This document shows positions 43,368-53,200 of a stretch of 64,000 nucleotides of DNA, in pieces (the stretch's first letter is position 1; every line of letters starts with the position of its first letter). A program made the translations under genes and the position numbers. The notes below the pieces were generated by a model. The model searched no databases. It was not told where the DNA came from and saw only the letters and a program-made list of their open reading frames with translations. The stretch is taken from the NCBI RefSeq assembly GCF_000196675.2, contig NC_015312.1:6340501-6404500 (forward strand), given 5' to 3'. Source of the stretch: Pseudonocardia benzenivorans CB1190 (GTDB lineage: Bacteria > Actinomycetota > Actinomycetes > Mycobacteriales > Pseudonocardiaceae).

Positions 43368-45182
43368 ATGCCGAAGGTCGCCGACTACGTGCTGCAACGG
43401 CTGGGTGAATGGGGCGTCCACCGGATCTACGGTTACCCCGGCGACGGGATCAACGGGTTCCTCGGCGCACTCGACCGCGCGGACGGAGACCCCGAGCTGA
43501 TCCAGCCGCGGCACGAGGAGATGGGTGCGTTCATGGCCGGCGCCCATGCCAAGTTCACCGGCGAGCTGGGCTGCTGCATCGCCACCTCCGGCGGCGGCGC
43601 GATCCACCTGCTCAACGGCCTGTACGACGCCAAGCTCGACCATCAGCCGGTGGTGGCGATCGTCGGGCAGCAGAAGCGGTTCTCCCTCGGTGCCGCGTTC
43701 CAGCAGGAGATCGACCCGACGGTGCTGTTCACCGACGTGTCGGAGTTCGTGCAGACCTGTATGCACCCCGCCCAGGCGCGCCAGCTGGTGGACCGCGCCT
43801 GCAAGGTCGCGCTGTCCAACCGCACCGTCGCGACGATCGTCTTCCCGGTCGACGTCCAGGAGGAGGACGCGCAGCCGTCCCCGCCGCGGACCCACGGTGC
43901 CGTGTACACCAGCGTCGGCTGGACCCGGCCGAGGGTGATCCCGCCCGACACCGAGCTGGCGAAGGCCGCGGAGATCCTCAACGAGGGCTCGAAGGTCGCG
44001 ATGCTCGTCGGTCAGGGTGCCGCGGAGGCCCAGGACGAGGTCGTCGCCGCAGCCGAACTGCTGGGGGCGGGAGTCGCGAAGACCCTGCTCGGCCGCGAGG
44101 TGCTGCCCGACGACCTGCCGTACGTCACCGGTCCGATCGGCCTGCTGGGCTCGACGGCGAGCTACGAGCTCATGAAGGACGCCGACACCCTCTTCATGAT
44201 CGGGACGAGCTTTCCCTACGCGGAGTGGCTGCCCGAGGAGGGACAGGCGAAGGCCGTCGAGATCGACATCGACGGCCGCATGATCGGGGTGCGCTACCCG
44301 GTGCAGGCCAACCTCGTCGGGGACTCGCGCGACACCTTGACGGCCCTGTTGCCGCTGTTGCGACGCAAGGAGGACCGGTCCTGGCGGGAGAAGATCGAGA
44401 AGGAGGTCGAGCAATGGTGGCGGGTCCTCGACGACCGCGCCCACGAGCCCGCCGACCCCGTCAACCCGCAGCTGGTCGCCTACGAGCTCTCGTCGCGGCT
44501 GCCGGAGGACGCGATCGTCACGACCGACTCCGGCTCGGCCACGAACTGGTGGGCGCAGTACCTCAGGCTCGGCAGGGGGATGCGGGCCTCGCTCGCCGGC
44601 ACGCTGGCCACCATGGGCGCGGGTACCCCGTACGCCATCGGCGCCAAGTTCGCGTACCCCGACCGTCCGGTGATCGCGCTCGTCGGGGACGGCGCGTTCC
44701 AGATGAACGGGATGGCCGAGCTCGTCACCGTCAAGCGCTACCTCGACCGGCTCACCGCGCAGAACCCGACACTGGTGTTCTGCGTGTTGAACAACCAGGA
44801 CCTCAACCAGGTCACGTGGGAGCAGCGGGCCGAGTCCGGCGACCCGAAGTTCATGGGCACCCAGTGGATTCCCGACGTCCCGTACACCGAGTTCGCGAAG
44901 CTCCTCGGGTTCGAGGGCATCAAGGTCGACGACCCGGCCGACCTCGGCGCGGCCTGGGACCGGGCGCTCGCCGCCAACGGGCCGTGCGTGCTCGAGGTCG
45001 TCACGGACCCGGAGATCCCGCCGGTGCCGCCGCACATCAAGAAGGAGCTCGGCAAGAAGTCCGCCATGGCGATGATGAAGGGCGACCCCGAGGAGGCCGG
45101 GGTGATCACCAAGGGGGCCAAGCAGAAACTGCACGAGTTCACCGAGTCGGTGAAGGACGCGATGCCGGGGAGGAACAAGTGA
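43368..45182 (+). CDS. Thiamine-diphosphate enzyme, pyruvate oxidase/PoxB-like
   Basis: A 604-residue ThDP enzyme. The Pyr domain has the cofactor-activating Glu in QPRHEEMGAFMAGAHAKFTGELGCCIATSGGGAIHLLNG. A central FAD/NAD-like domain follows, then the ThDP-binding motif VGDGAFQMNGMAELVTVKRYL ... NNQDLNQ. Length and layout fit PoxB (pyruvate to acetate and CO2, electrons to quinone) better than acetolactate synthase. The end (EELGKKSAMAMMKG and on) could be a membrane-contact tail. Its stop overlaps the GTG of the FAD/Fe-S gene. ATG 43356 is an alternative start. Confidence 0.87.
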   Translation: MPKVADYVLQRLGEWGVHRIYGYPGDGINGFLGALDRADGDPELIQPRHEEMGAFMAGAHAKFTGELGCCIATSGGGAIHLLNGLYDAKLDHQPVVAIVGQQKRFSLGAAFQQEIDPTVLFTDVSEFVQTCMHPAQARQLVDRACKVALSNRTVATIVFPVDVQEEDAQPSPPRTHGAVYTSVGWTRPRVIPPDTELAKAAEILNEGSKVAMLVGQGAAEAQDEVVAAAELLGAGVAKTLLGREVLPDDLPYVTGPIGLLGSTASYELMKDADTLFMIGTSFPYAEWLPEEGQAKAVEIDIDGRMIGVRYPVQANLVGDSRDTLTALLPLLRRKEDRSWREKIEKEVEQWWRVLDDRAHEPADPVNPQLVAYELSSRLPEDAIVTTDSGSATNWWAQYLRLGRGMRASLAGTLATMGAGTPYAIGAKFAYPDRPVIALVGDGAFQMNGMAELVTVKRYLDRLTAQNPTLVFCVLNNQDLNQVTWEQRAESGDPKFMGTQWIPDVPYTEFAKLLGFEGIKVDDPADLGAAWDRALAANGPCVLEVVTDPEIPPVPPHIKKELGKKSAMAMMKGDPEEAGVITKGAKQKLHEFTESVKDAMPGRNK

Positions 45183-48100
45183 CCACCACTGTCCCGGCCC
45201 GACCCGACCCACGGTTCGCGGCCGGCATGGTCGCCACCGAGAAGATCAACACGAAGGGGCTGGAGCAGCACCTGCGCCGGCACGTCACCGGGGAGGTCCG
45301 TTTCGACACGGCGTCCCTGGCGATGTACGCAGGCGACGCGTCGAACTTCCGGCAGGTACCGGTCGGCGTCGTCGTGCCGAGAACCCTCGACGACGTCGTC
45401 GCCACGATGCAGGCGTGCCATCGGTACCGCGCGCCCGTCGTGTCCCGGGGCGGGGGCACGAGCCTTTCCGGCGAGACCGTGAACAACGCCGTCGTGATCG
45501 ACTTCTCGAAGTACCTGACCCGGGTCGAGGACGTCGATGTGGAGAACCGCCTGGTCACCACCGAGACCGGGGTGATCAACGAGCAGCTCAACAAGGTCAC
45601 CGGACGCGCCGGGCTGGTGTTCGGGCCCGACCCGTCGTCGCACTCGCGGTGCACCATCGGCGGCAACATCGGGAACAACTCGTGCGGCGTCCACTCGGTG
45701 CAGGCCCGCCACTACGGGCCGGGCCCGCGGACGTCGGACAACACCCACGCCCTGGAGGTCGTCACCTACGACGGCGAACGCTTCTGGGTCGGTGTGGACG
45801 AGGAGGACCGGCTCGACGAGATCATCGCCGCCGGCGGGCGTAAGGGCGAGATCTACGCGAAGCTGCGGGACCTGCGCGACCGGTACGCCGACGACATCCG
45901 CGCCGGCTACCCGTCGGTGGACGTGCTGCCGCGCCGGGTCTCGGGCTACAACCTCGACGAGCTGTTGCCGGAGAACGGGTTCAACGTCGCCCGCGCCCTC
46001 GTCGGCACCGAGAGCACGTGCGCGATCGCACTGCGGGCGGTCCTGATGCTCACGCCCGCGTTGTTCCAGCGGACGACCGTGCTGGTCCAGTACCCGGAGC
46101 TGGCCGAGGCGGCGACCCACGTCCCCGAGATCATGGCGTGGAAGCCGATCGGGCTCGAGGCGCTCGACGAGCGGCTGATCGAGGACGAGCAGCTGAAGAA
46201 GATCAACCTCGGAGGGCTGCACGAGCTGCCGCGCCGCCGCGAGGGCGGGGCCTGGCTCATGGTCCAGTTCGGCGCCGACACCACCGACGAGTCGGTGGCC
46301 CGCTCCCGGGCGTTCGTCGACTGGCTGCGCGGGGACAAGGGCTACGACGACGACCGCATCCGGGTCGCGAAGAGCGTGCAGGAAGGGGGCAACAGCGAGA
46401 CCCTGTGGGCCATCCGCGAGGGCGGCCTCGGCTCGACCGCGTTCCCGGCCGACGGCGACCACTGGCCCGGTTGGGAGGACTCGGCGGTCCCCCCGGAGAA
46501 GGTCGGCGCCTACATCCGCGAGCTCGACGCGCTCTACGACCGGCACGGGCTGCGCGGGGCGATGTACGGGCACCTCGGCGAGGGCTGCATCCACTCGCGG
46601 ATCAGCTTCGACCTGCGCACCGCCGAGGGGATCCGCGACTACCGCGCGTTCATGGACGACGCCTCCGACCTCGTCACCCGCTACGGCGGCACCCTCTCCG
46701 GCGAGCACGGCGACGGCCAGCAGCGCGCCGAGCTGCTGGAGAAGCAGTACGGCCCCCGGCTGATGCAGGCCATGCGCGAGTTCAAGGCGATCTGGGACCC
46801 GGACGCGAAGATGAACCCGGGCAAGGTCGTCGACGCCTACCGGATGGACGAGAACCTCAAGCTGGGCACCGACTACAACCCCTGGCGTCCCGAGGTCCGG
46901 TTCGCCTACCCCCAGGACGACGGCGACTTCGCGCACGCCGCGCTGCGCTGTGTCGGGGTCGGCAAGTGCCGCGACCCCGAGCCCGCGCAGACCATGTGCC
47001 CCAGCTACCAGGTGACCCGCGAGGAGAAGCACACCACGCGCGGACGGTCCCGGCTGCTGTTCGAGATGCTGCGCGGCGAGGTCATCACCGACGGCTGGCA
47101 GTCGAAGGAGGTCGCCGACGGCCTCGAGCTGTGCCTGGCCTGCAAGGGCTGCACCAGCGACTGCCCGGTCGACGTCGACATGCCCACGTACAAGGCCGAG
47201 TTCCGCTACCACCACTACAAGTCGTGGCGACGCCGGCGCAACCGCCACGCCTACGCCTTCGGGTTCATCGACCAGGTCGCGCGGCTCGCGTCGCGGATGC
47301 CCGAGCTGGTCAACCTCGTGACCCGGACGCCCGGCCTCGCCCACGTGGCCAAGCTCGCCGCCGGGATCGACCTGCGGCGCCCGCTGCCCCCGTTCGCGTC
47401 GCAGACGCTGCAGCAGTGGTTCGCCGAGCGCGGCGGCACCCGGAACCCGGACGGGCGTCGGGTGGTGCTGTTCCCGGACACCTTCACCAACCATCTGCAC
47501 ACCGATGTCGGGGTCGCCTGCGTGGAGGCGATCGAGGCCGCCGGCTGGCGGGTCGTCATGCCGCAGGTGCACGTGTGCTGCGGGCGCGCGCTCTACGACT
47601 ACGGGTTCCTCGACGTGGCCGACCGCTACCTGCGCCGCGTCCTCGACGTGCTCCGCGACGACATCCGGGCCGGCACGCCCGTCGTCGGGATGGAACCCAG
47701 CTGTCTGGCCGTCTTCAAGGACGAGCTGCTCAAGATGCTCCCGCACGACGACGACGCGCGGCGCCTCGCCGGGAACGCCTACCACTTCGGCGAGTTCTTC
47801 ACCCGCTTCGACATCGACCCGCCCCACCTGGACGGGAAGGCACTGCTGTGGGGGCACTGCCACCAGCGCGCGACCGGCGGCATCGACCCCGACAGGCAGG
47901 TCCTGGAACGCATGGGGCTGACCGTCGAGCCGCTGAGCGGCGGCTGCTGCGGCCTCGCCGGCTCGTGGGGCTTCGAGGCCGGCAAGTACGGCATCTCGAT
48001 GGAGTGCGGCGAACAGGCGCTGCTGCCCGCGGTGCGGGCCGCCGACGCGGCGACGGTCGTCGTCGCCGACGGGTTCTCGTGCCGCACCCAGATCGACCAC

Positions 48101-48331
48101 GCCCGGACCGGACGGACCGCCCTGCACCTCGGCCAGGTGCTGGCCGCGGCGTCGGGCACGGACGCGGCCGCCCGTGCGGACCAGGCCGCCGGGCAGCCGC
48201 CACCGCCGCAACGACCGCGCGGTCGACGCGCGGCGCGGGCAGCGCTGCCGCTCTCGATGGCCGCTGCCGCGATCTCGGCGGCTGCGATCGCCGCGGCGCT
48301 CCGACGCACGAGCCCGGGAGGTGCCGGATGA
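45179..48331 (+). CDS. FAD-linked oxidase fused to Fe-S/CCG domains (D-lactate dehydrogenase-like)
   Basis: A 1050-residue protein. An FAD-binding type-4 domain (VVSRGGGTSLSGETVN, SSHSRCTIGGNIGNNSCG) leads into the FAD-linked C-terminal domain (GEHGDGQQRAELLEKQYG). Two 4Fe-4S clusters follow near residues 591-610 and 650-662 (CLACKGCTSDCP). Two CCG domains are near 800 (VCCGRAL) and 920 (GGCCGLAGSWG). This is the fused Dld/GlcD-GlcF layout oxidising D-lactate or another 2-hydroxyacid to the quinone pool. The end has an Ala-rich hydrophobic segment, a possible membrane anchor. Confidence 0.9.
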   Translation: MTTTVPARPDPRFAAGMVATEKINTKGLEQHLRRHVTGEVRFDTASLAMYAGDASNFRQVPVGVVVPRTLDDVVATMQACHRYRAPVVSRGGGTSLSGETVNNAVVIDFSKYLTRVEDVDVENRLVTTETGVINEQLNKVTGRAGLVFGPDPSSHSRCTIGGNIGNNSCGVHSVQARHYGPGPRTSDNTHALEVVTYDGERFWVGVDEEDRLDEIIAAGGRKGEIYAKLRDLRDRYADDIRAGYPSVDVLPRRVSGYNLDELLPENGFNVARALVGTESTCAIALRAVLMLTPALFQRTTVLVQYPELAEAATHVPEIMAWKPIGLEALDERLIEDEQLKKINLGGLHELPRRREGGAWLMVQFGADTTDESVARSRAFVDWLRGDKGYDDDRIRVAKSVQEGGNSETLWAIREGGLGSTAFPADGDHWPGWEDSAVPPEKVGAYIRELDALYDRHGLRGAMYGHLGEGCIHSRISFDLRTAEGIRDYRAFMDDASDLVTRYGGTLSGEHGDGQQRAELLEKQYGPRLMQAMREFKAIWDPDAKMNPGKVVDAYRMDENLKLGTDYNPWRPEVRFAYPQDDGDFAHAALRCVGVGKCRDPEPAQTMCPSYQVTREEKHTTRGRSRLLFEMLRGEVITDGWQSKEVADGLELCLACKGCTSDCPVDVDMPTYKAEFRYHHYKSWRRRRNRHAYAFGFIDQVARLASRMPELVNLVTRTPGLAHVAKLAAGIDLRRPLPPFASQTLQQWFAERGGTRNPDGRRVVLFPDTFTNHLHTDVGVACVEAIEAAGWRVVMPQVHVCCGRALYDYGFLDVADRYLRRVLDVLRDDIRAGTPVVGMEPSCLAVFKDELLKMLPHDDDARRLAGNAYHFGEFFTRFDIDPPHLDGKALLWGHCHQRATGGIDPDRQVLERMGLTVEPLSGGCCGLAGSWGFEAGKYGISMECGEQALLPAVRAADAATVVVADGFSCRTQIDHARTGRTALHLGQVLAAASGTDAAARADQAAGQPPPPQRPRGRRAARAALPLSMAAAAISAAAIAAALRRTSPGGAG

Positions 48332-49323
48332 CGGGCCGAATCGTCGTGGTCACCGGCGGCACGGCGGGAGTGGGCCGGGCGGCCGTCCGGGAGTTCGCCG
48401 CCGCCGGATACGACGTGGCGATCCTCGCCCGTGGTGCGGCCGGTCTCGAGGCCGCCGAGGAGGAGGTCCGCGCCGCGGGCCGCCGGGCGCTGGCGGTCGC
48501 CGTCGACGTCGCCGACAACGAGGCCGTCGACCGGGCCGCCGCCCGGGTCGAGCACGAGCTCGGCCCCATCGACGTCTGGGTCAACTCGGCGTTCGCCGGG
48601 TCGCTCGCCTACTTCTGGGACACCACCGACGAGGAGTACCGGCGGATGACCGAGGTGACCTACCTCGGCCAGGTCAACGGCACCCGGGCCGCGCTCGCCC
48701 GCATGCGCGGCCTCGACGAGGGGGTCGTGGTCAACGTCTGCTCCGCGATGGCCTATCGCGCCATCCCGTTGCAGTCCGCGTACTGCGGGGCCAAGCACGC
48801 GGTGAAGGGGTTCACCGAGTCCGTGGCGACCGAGCTCGCGCACACCGGGAGTCGGGTGCGGGTGTGCATGGTCCAGCTTCCGGGCGTCAACACCCCGCAG
48901 TTCAGCTGGAACCTCAACAAGATGCGGCATCGTCCACGCCCGGTGGCACCGGTGTTCCAGCCCGAGCTCGCCGCTCGCGCGATCCGGTTCGTCGCCGAGC
49001 ACCGGCGGCGCAACATCTGGGTCGGCATCTCCACCGCCTACACGATCCTGGGCGAGCGGATGGCTCCGCTGCTGGTCCGCGCCTACCTGGCACGAGCAGG
49101 CGTCACGGGTCAGCAGAGCCGGGCCGACCTGCCGCGGCACGGGGCGAACCTGTTCGTCCCTCGCGACGACGACGCGGATCGGGGCGCGCACGGCGCCTTC
49201 GACGACGAGGCCCGGTCCCGCGACGTCGTGCTGTGGGCCTCGATGCACCGGACCGCCCTGGCCGTCGGCTCGGCCGCGGCCGTCCTCCGGCTCCGTCGCG
49301 CGCGGCGACGGCGTCGCAGATGA
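48328..49323 (+). CDS. SDR-family oxidoreductase with C-terminal basic tail
   Basis: A 331-residue classical SDR with VVVTGGTAGVGRAAV, VDVWVNSAFAG in place of NNAG, and the Ser...Tyr-x3-Lys set in NVCSAMAYRAIPLQSAYCGAKHAVKGFTES. It is longer than typical SDRs (about 250-280); the last 40 residues form a hydrophobic stretch then a run of Arg (LRLRRARRRRRR). Its start overlaps the FAD/Fe-S gene stop (ATGA), so all three genes are translationally coupled. Substrate unknown; asparagine-serine exchange in the NNAG motif is notable. Confidence 0.87.
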   Translation: MTGRIVVVTGGTAGVGRAAVREFAAAGYDVAILARGAAGLEAAEEEVRAAGRRALAVAVDVADNEAVDRAAARVEHELGPIDVWVNSAFAGSLAYFWDTTDEEYRRMTEVTYLGQVNGTRAALARMRGLDEGVVVNVCSAMAYRAIPLQSAYCGAKHAVKGFTESVATELAHTGSRVRVCMVQLPGVNTPQFSWNLNKMRHRPRPVAPVFQPELAARAIRFVAEHRRRNIWVGISTAYTILGERMAPLLVRAYLARAGVTGQQSRADLPRHGANLFVPRDDDADRGAHGAFDDEARSRDVVLWASMHRTALAVGSAAAVLRLRRARRRRRR

Positions 49324-49355
49324 CGGGTGCATCCTCGTGCCGCGCGGGGGCGGGG

Positions 49356-51104
49356 TCAGTCGGCGAGGCGGGCGGCGGCCTCCAGCAGGGCCGCGTGCAC
49401 GAACGCCTGCGGCAGGTTCCCCCGCATCTGACGCTGGACGACGTCGTACTCCTCGGAGTACAGCCCGGGCGGGCCGCACGCCGCTCGGTTGCGCTCGAAC
49501 AACCGCATCGCGCCCGGCACGTCGCCCTGCTGGTGCGCGGCCATCGCGGTGAGGAAGCCACAGAGCAGGAACGCCCCCTCGGCCTGGTCGAGCGGACGCC
49601 GGTCGTGCCGGAACCGGTACACGTAGCCGTCGCGACCGAGCTCGTCACGGATCGCCGAGAGCGTGGCGACCGAGCACGGGTCGTCCGCAGGTAGCGCCCC
49701 TCGCAGCGCCGGGATCAACAGTGCCGCGTCGACCCGCGGGTCCTGCGGCGTGCGCTGCCAACGCCCGGACGGATGCAGCGAGTCGGCGGCCGTGGACGCG
49801 ACGATGCGGTCCGCGAGGGTGTTCCATGCGGCGGCCTCGGACGCGGGCACGGCGGCTGCCGCCACCTGACGTAGACCGGCCGCGCACACCAGCCTCGAAT
49901 GCGTCCAGCGCTGGGCGTCGAGCTCCCAGAGTCCCGCACCGGCGTCCTGCCACCGCTTCTCGACCGCCGCGACCGCGACGCCGATCGCCCGGAACCGCTC
50001 GGCGTCGAGCCGGTCGTGGCGCGCCGCTGCGGCGAACAGGAGCAGCGCCTCACCGAAGACGTCGAGCTGGAACTGGTCGCGTACGTGGTTGCCGATCACG
50101 TTCGAGCCGCCGGGATAGCCGGGGAGGTCCAGCTCCCGCTGCGGCGGGACGGCTGTCCCCGCGGCGGTGTAGGCGGGCATCAGGTCCGGGCCGTCGGTGA
50201 GGACCCGCTGCGCGACGAAGTCGACGGCGGTGTCGAGCAACGGGTGCGGCCCGGCGGCCGCCACCGCTTGACCGGCGAAGCACTGGTCGCGGACCCAGAC
50301 GTAGCGGTAGTCGTAGTCGCGGCCCTGGTCCGCCCGCTCCGGCAGGCTGGTGGTGGCCGCCGCGACCATCCCGCCGGCGCCGGTGGTGAGGCCGCGCATG
50401 ACCGCGTACGCGTGCCGCGCGTCCCGGTCGGCGACGGTGCGCCCGAGATCGGGCAGCGTCTCCCGCCAGCCGGTCTCGGTCGCCCCCCACGCCGATCCGG
50501 GGTGCGGCGGTGGCCGGTCGAACTCCCGGTCGGACAGCTCCAACACCAGGTCGTGCCGCTCTCCCGGGGAAAGCCGCAGCTGCGCGCGCAGGGCACCGGA
50601 CTCCCCGTCGAACACGGCCCGCGGAGCTCCGCTCCACCTGACCCGCAGCGCTCCGCTCCGTCCGGTCCACACCCCGTCGCCCGATCGCCGGACCCCGGAG
50701 AACGACGCGTGGCCGAAGTCGGCAGCCGGTGCGAGCAGCGCCGCCACGTGTGCCTCGCCGCGGACGGCGGACAGCTGCCGCAGGATCACGGCGCGGTGCG
50801 GGTCGCCGGGGAACGCGAGTGCCTCGCGGCACTCGACCACCGCGTCGTCGTCGGTGATCCAACGCGATCGCCAGATCAGCGAACCGTCCTCGTAGTAACC
50901 GCCCCACACGAAGCGCTGCAGTGGGGCGACCGAGTAGCGGCCCCGGCCGCCGAGCAGCGTCGACAGGACCGCGGGCGAGTCCCACCGGGGTGCGCACAGC
51001 CACGCGATGTCGCCGTGCGGATCGATCAGCGCTCCTCGTTCACCGTCGGCGATCAGCGCGTACTCCCGCAGTACGTGCGGGGCCGGTTCTACGCATGCCT
51101 CCAC
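49356..51104 (-). CDS. Glycoside hydrolase family 15 protein (glucoamylase/trehalase-like)
   Basis: A 582-residue GH15 enzyme. The N-terminal beta-sandwich begins VLREYALIADGERGALIDPHGDIAWLCAPRWDSPAVLSTLL. The (alpha/alpha)6 barrel has RDYDYRYVWVRDQCF, GLWELDAQRWTHS with the candidate general acid, and GLYSEEYDV with the candidate base. It is an inverting hydrolase of terminal alpha-glucosidic bonds (starch-like dextrin or trehalose). No signal peptide, hence cytoplasmic. It starts at GTG 51104 with GGGAG upstream; the nearby ATG is out of frame. Confidence 0.9.
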   Translation of the reverse strand: MEACVEPAPHVLREYALIADGERGALIDPHGDIAWLCAPRWDSPAVLSTLLGGRGRYSVAPLQRFVWGGYYEDGSLIWRSRWITDDDAVVECREALAFPGDPHRAVILRQLSAVRGEAHVAALLAPAADFGHASFSGVRRSGDGVWTGRSGALRVRWSGAPRAVFDGESGALRAQLRLSPGERHDLVLELSDREFDRPPPHPGSAWGATETGWRETLPDLGRTVADRDARHAYAVMRGLTTGAGGMVAAATTSLPERADQGRDYDYRYVWVRDQCFAGQAVAAAGPHPLLDTAVDFVAQRVLTDGPDLMPAYTAAGTAVPPQRELDLPGYPGGSNVIGNHVRDQFQLDVFGEALLLFAAAARHDRLDAERFRAIGVAVAAVEKRWQDAGAGLWELDAQRWTHSRLVCAAGLRQVAAAAVPASEAAAWNTLADRIVASTAADSLHPSGRWQRTPQDPRVDAALLIPALRGALPADDPCSVATLSAIRDELGRDGYVYRFRHDRRPLDQAEGAFLLCGFLTAMAAHQQGDVPGAMRLFERNRAACGPPGLYSEEYDVVQRQMRGNLPQAFVHAALLEAAARLAD

Positions 51105-51394
51105 CGTCGCTCCCTCGGCGTCGTCCTGTCCGTCGCTGTCCCTCTTCGAGGGGGCTACCCGAAACGGTCACCGGCCGCGGGACCGGGACCTTGCGACCTG
51201 CTGACGACTGGCCGCATCCCCGGCGGCGAGGGAGCGCCCTCGGCCGGCCGAACCGGATCCTGGTCCCGCGAGGGATCGACACAGCTGTCCCGCAGGCGAC
51301 GGCTACCCGGCGGAGCCGACCTACGCGTGGCGCCCTTCGACCGACACCGCACGACGGCCGGGCCCGTCGTGCCCGGCTCCTCGGCCGGCCGCTG

Positions 51395-51844
51395 TCAGTT
51401 GGGGGAGGTCGACAGGCTCGGGCGCTGGACGAGACCGATGTAGAAGTCGTCGATCTCCCGCACGGCGGCGGCGAAGTCGTCGAAATCGACGGGCTTCGCG
51501 ACGTAGGCGTTGGCGTGCAGGTCGTAGCTGCGCACGATGTCCTCGTGCGCGTGCGAGGTCGTCAGGATGACGACCGGAATCGGCGCGAGATCCGGGTCGG
51601 CCTTGAGCTCGGCGAGCACCTCCCGCCCGTCACGGCGGGGCAGGTTCAGATCGAGCAGGATCAGATCCGGGCGGACGGCGTCCTGGTGCGGCGCCTCGCG
51701 ACGAAGGTAGGCGATCGCCTCCGCGCCATCGGTGACGAGCTCGAGCCGGGTACGGGTGCGCCCCTCGAGAGCCTCACGGGTCAGGAGTGCGTCGCCAGGA
51801 TCGTCCTCGACGAGAAGAACGGTGACATGGGTCTGATCGGTCAC
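51395..51844 (-). CDS. Stand-alone response regulator (Rcp1-like receiver)
   Basis: A 149-residue protein consisting only of a receiver domain: VTVLLVEDDPGDALLTREAL, phospho-Asp in DLILLDLNLPRRDGREVL, and Lys in NAYVAKPVDFDDF. The PGDALL and LPRRDG features are those of the Rcp1-type group that usually works with phytochrome-like or hybrid kinases; no kinase is adjacent. GTG 51844 starts the domain; longer forms add unrelated sequence. Confidence 0.88.
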   Translation of the reverse strand: MTDQTHVTVLLVEDDPGDALLTREALEGRTRTRLELVTDGAEAIAYLRREAPHQDAVRPDLILLDLNLPRRDGREVLAELKADPDLAPIPVVILTTSHAHEDIVRSYDLHANAYVAKPVDFDDFAAAVREIDDFYIGLVQRPSLSTSPN

Positions 51845-52202
51845 GGGATGCGCGCCTCCGCCTGGAAAGGATGCGCGTGAGCCGATGGCTTCAGCGGAGG
51901 CGCAGGAACCACAAGTCTGGCACAAGGGGCGGCAGATCGTTGGCCCTGCGACCACTGAGGCCACCGATTTCGCCCACCGCTCACCCGACGACTCCCTGTG
52001 CCCGGCCGAGCGAGCCGGCCGGCCTACCCGGGACAGGGCGGTCGGGTCACGTGCGGAGTCCGATCGGCCGAGCCGGAGTCCCGCTCCACGGGAGCCGACC
52101 GGCGGGAGCCGACCCGGAAGCCGTGAGAGGGTGCGGCGCGCGGAACCGTCGCCCCGCGTCGCGCCCGATTGCGTTCAGACCTCGACGGACCGGGCCTCCA
52201 GA

Positions 52203-52691
52203 TCAGTTCCGGGCCTTCTCCGCGAGCTCCTGCAGGAAGCCCGGCAGCCGGCCTGCGCCGAAGTCGTGAAAGCGCGCCCACGCCGGGACGATCGCGATCC
52301 GGGCCATCCGCTCGTACATCCGCCGGCAGTTCCGCTCGAACTCGTCGGCCGCCTCCGCGCCCATCGACTTCCGCGCCGCCGCGACGTACTCCGGCACCAG
52401 GCCGTCGACGATCCGGACCTCCGCCCGACCCCTGATGGACAACGACTGCGCCGACCCGGGCGTGCCGCCGCCGTCGATGGCCAGCGCAACGTCCGGGCGA
52501 GCGCGCACGGCCGCGACCTTCGGTGCGGTGTCGGCGGTGGAGACCACGAACTCCTCGCCGGTCCAGAAGTAGCCGACCGGGACGACCCGCGGGGTACCGT
52601 CCCTGCCGGTGTAGGCGAGGTGGGCAGCGGAGGTGGCGTCCAGCAGCGCCTGGGCGGCGGTGAGCTCGGTCAGCACGTCCTGTCGTTCCAT
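52203..52691 (-). CDS. Pyridoxamine 5'-phosphate oxidase-like flavin-binding protein
   Basis: A 162-residue split-barrel protein. The segment AHLAYTGRDGTPRVVPVGYFWTGEEFVVSTADTAPKVAAVRARPDVALAIDGGG is typical of PNPOx-like FMN- or F420-binding proteins of actinobacteria. It is too short for classical PdxH and lacks its C-terminal PLP region. The reaction is unknown (F420- or FMN-dependent reduction is usual). A strong GGAGG lies before the ATG. Confidence 0.85.
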   Translation of the reverse strand: MERQDVLTELTAAQALLDATSAAHLAYTGRDGTPRVVPVGYFWTGEEFVVSTADTAPKVAAVRARPDVALAIDGGGTPGSAQSLSIRGRAEVRIVDGLVPEYVAAARKSMGAEAADEFERNCRRMYERMARIAIVPAWARFHDFGAGRLPGFLQELAEKARN

Positions 52692-52810
52692 CGTGGCGAT
52701 CCTCCCTCGGTGCGGCTTTCGTCGCGATCCTCCGGGGACGGAGCCGACCGTGGATTCTCGACATCGAGCGACGACGCCGGTTCGGCGCGGTCGGACGGGC
52801 CGGTGACCAC

Positions 52811-53200
52811 TCAGGTGGCGGGCTCGACGATCTTCCAGTAGGAGTCCTTGCGGATCACCTCACCACCGCGGAACTCCCAGTGGTCGCAGCCGCGGACACA
52901 CACCTTCTCGCCGTCGGCCCTCGTGCCGGTGAGGAGCCATTCGGAGACGCCGAGGTCGCCGCTGACCCAGTGTCGGTCCTCGCCGTAGTGCACGTCGGGC
53001 AGTCCCGCGAAGCGGGTGGCCAGACCCGCCCGCACGGCGTCCTTGCCGGTGAGCCGCTGCCCCCAGGGCTCGGGCCCCCTCGGCATGTCCAACGAGCAGT
53101 CCTCCGCGAAGAACTCCATGATCGCGTCCAGGTCGTGTGCGTTGAACGCAGCCGTGATCGCCTTCAACGTCTCGACGGACGCCTCGCTCCGTTCTGTCAT
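52811..53200 (-). CDS. NTF2/SnoaL-like protein
   Basis: A 129-residue cone-shaped alpha+beta fold protein. The opening LKAITAAFNAHDLDAIMEFFAEDCSLDMPRG and the closing CDHWEFRGGEVIRKDSYWKIVEP are characteristic of SnoaL-like isomerase/hydratase-type proteins. ATG 53200 follows GGAGGCGGCG; an upstream extension lacks family similarity. The substrate is unknown. Confidence 0.85.
   Translation of the reverse strand: MTERSEASVETLKAITAAFNAHDLDAIMEFFAEDCSLDMPRGPEPWGQRLTGKDAVRAGLATRFAGLPDVHYGEDRHWVSGDLGVSEWLLTGTRADGEKVCVRGCDHWEFRGGEVIRKDSYWKIVEPAT

Noticed and set aside
44738..48211. An open frame of over 1100 codons on the minus strand
   Set aside because: It lies opposite the ThDP-enzyme and FAD/Fe-S genes, which have clear domains. 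Its composition (Val, Arg, Gly, His repeats) is that of an antisense shadow in very GC-rich DNA.
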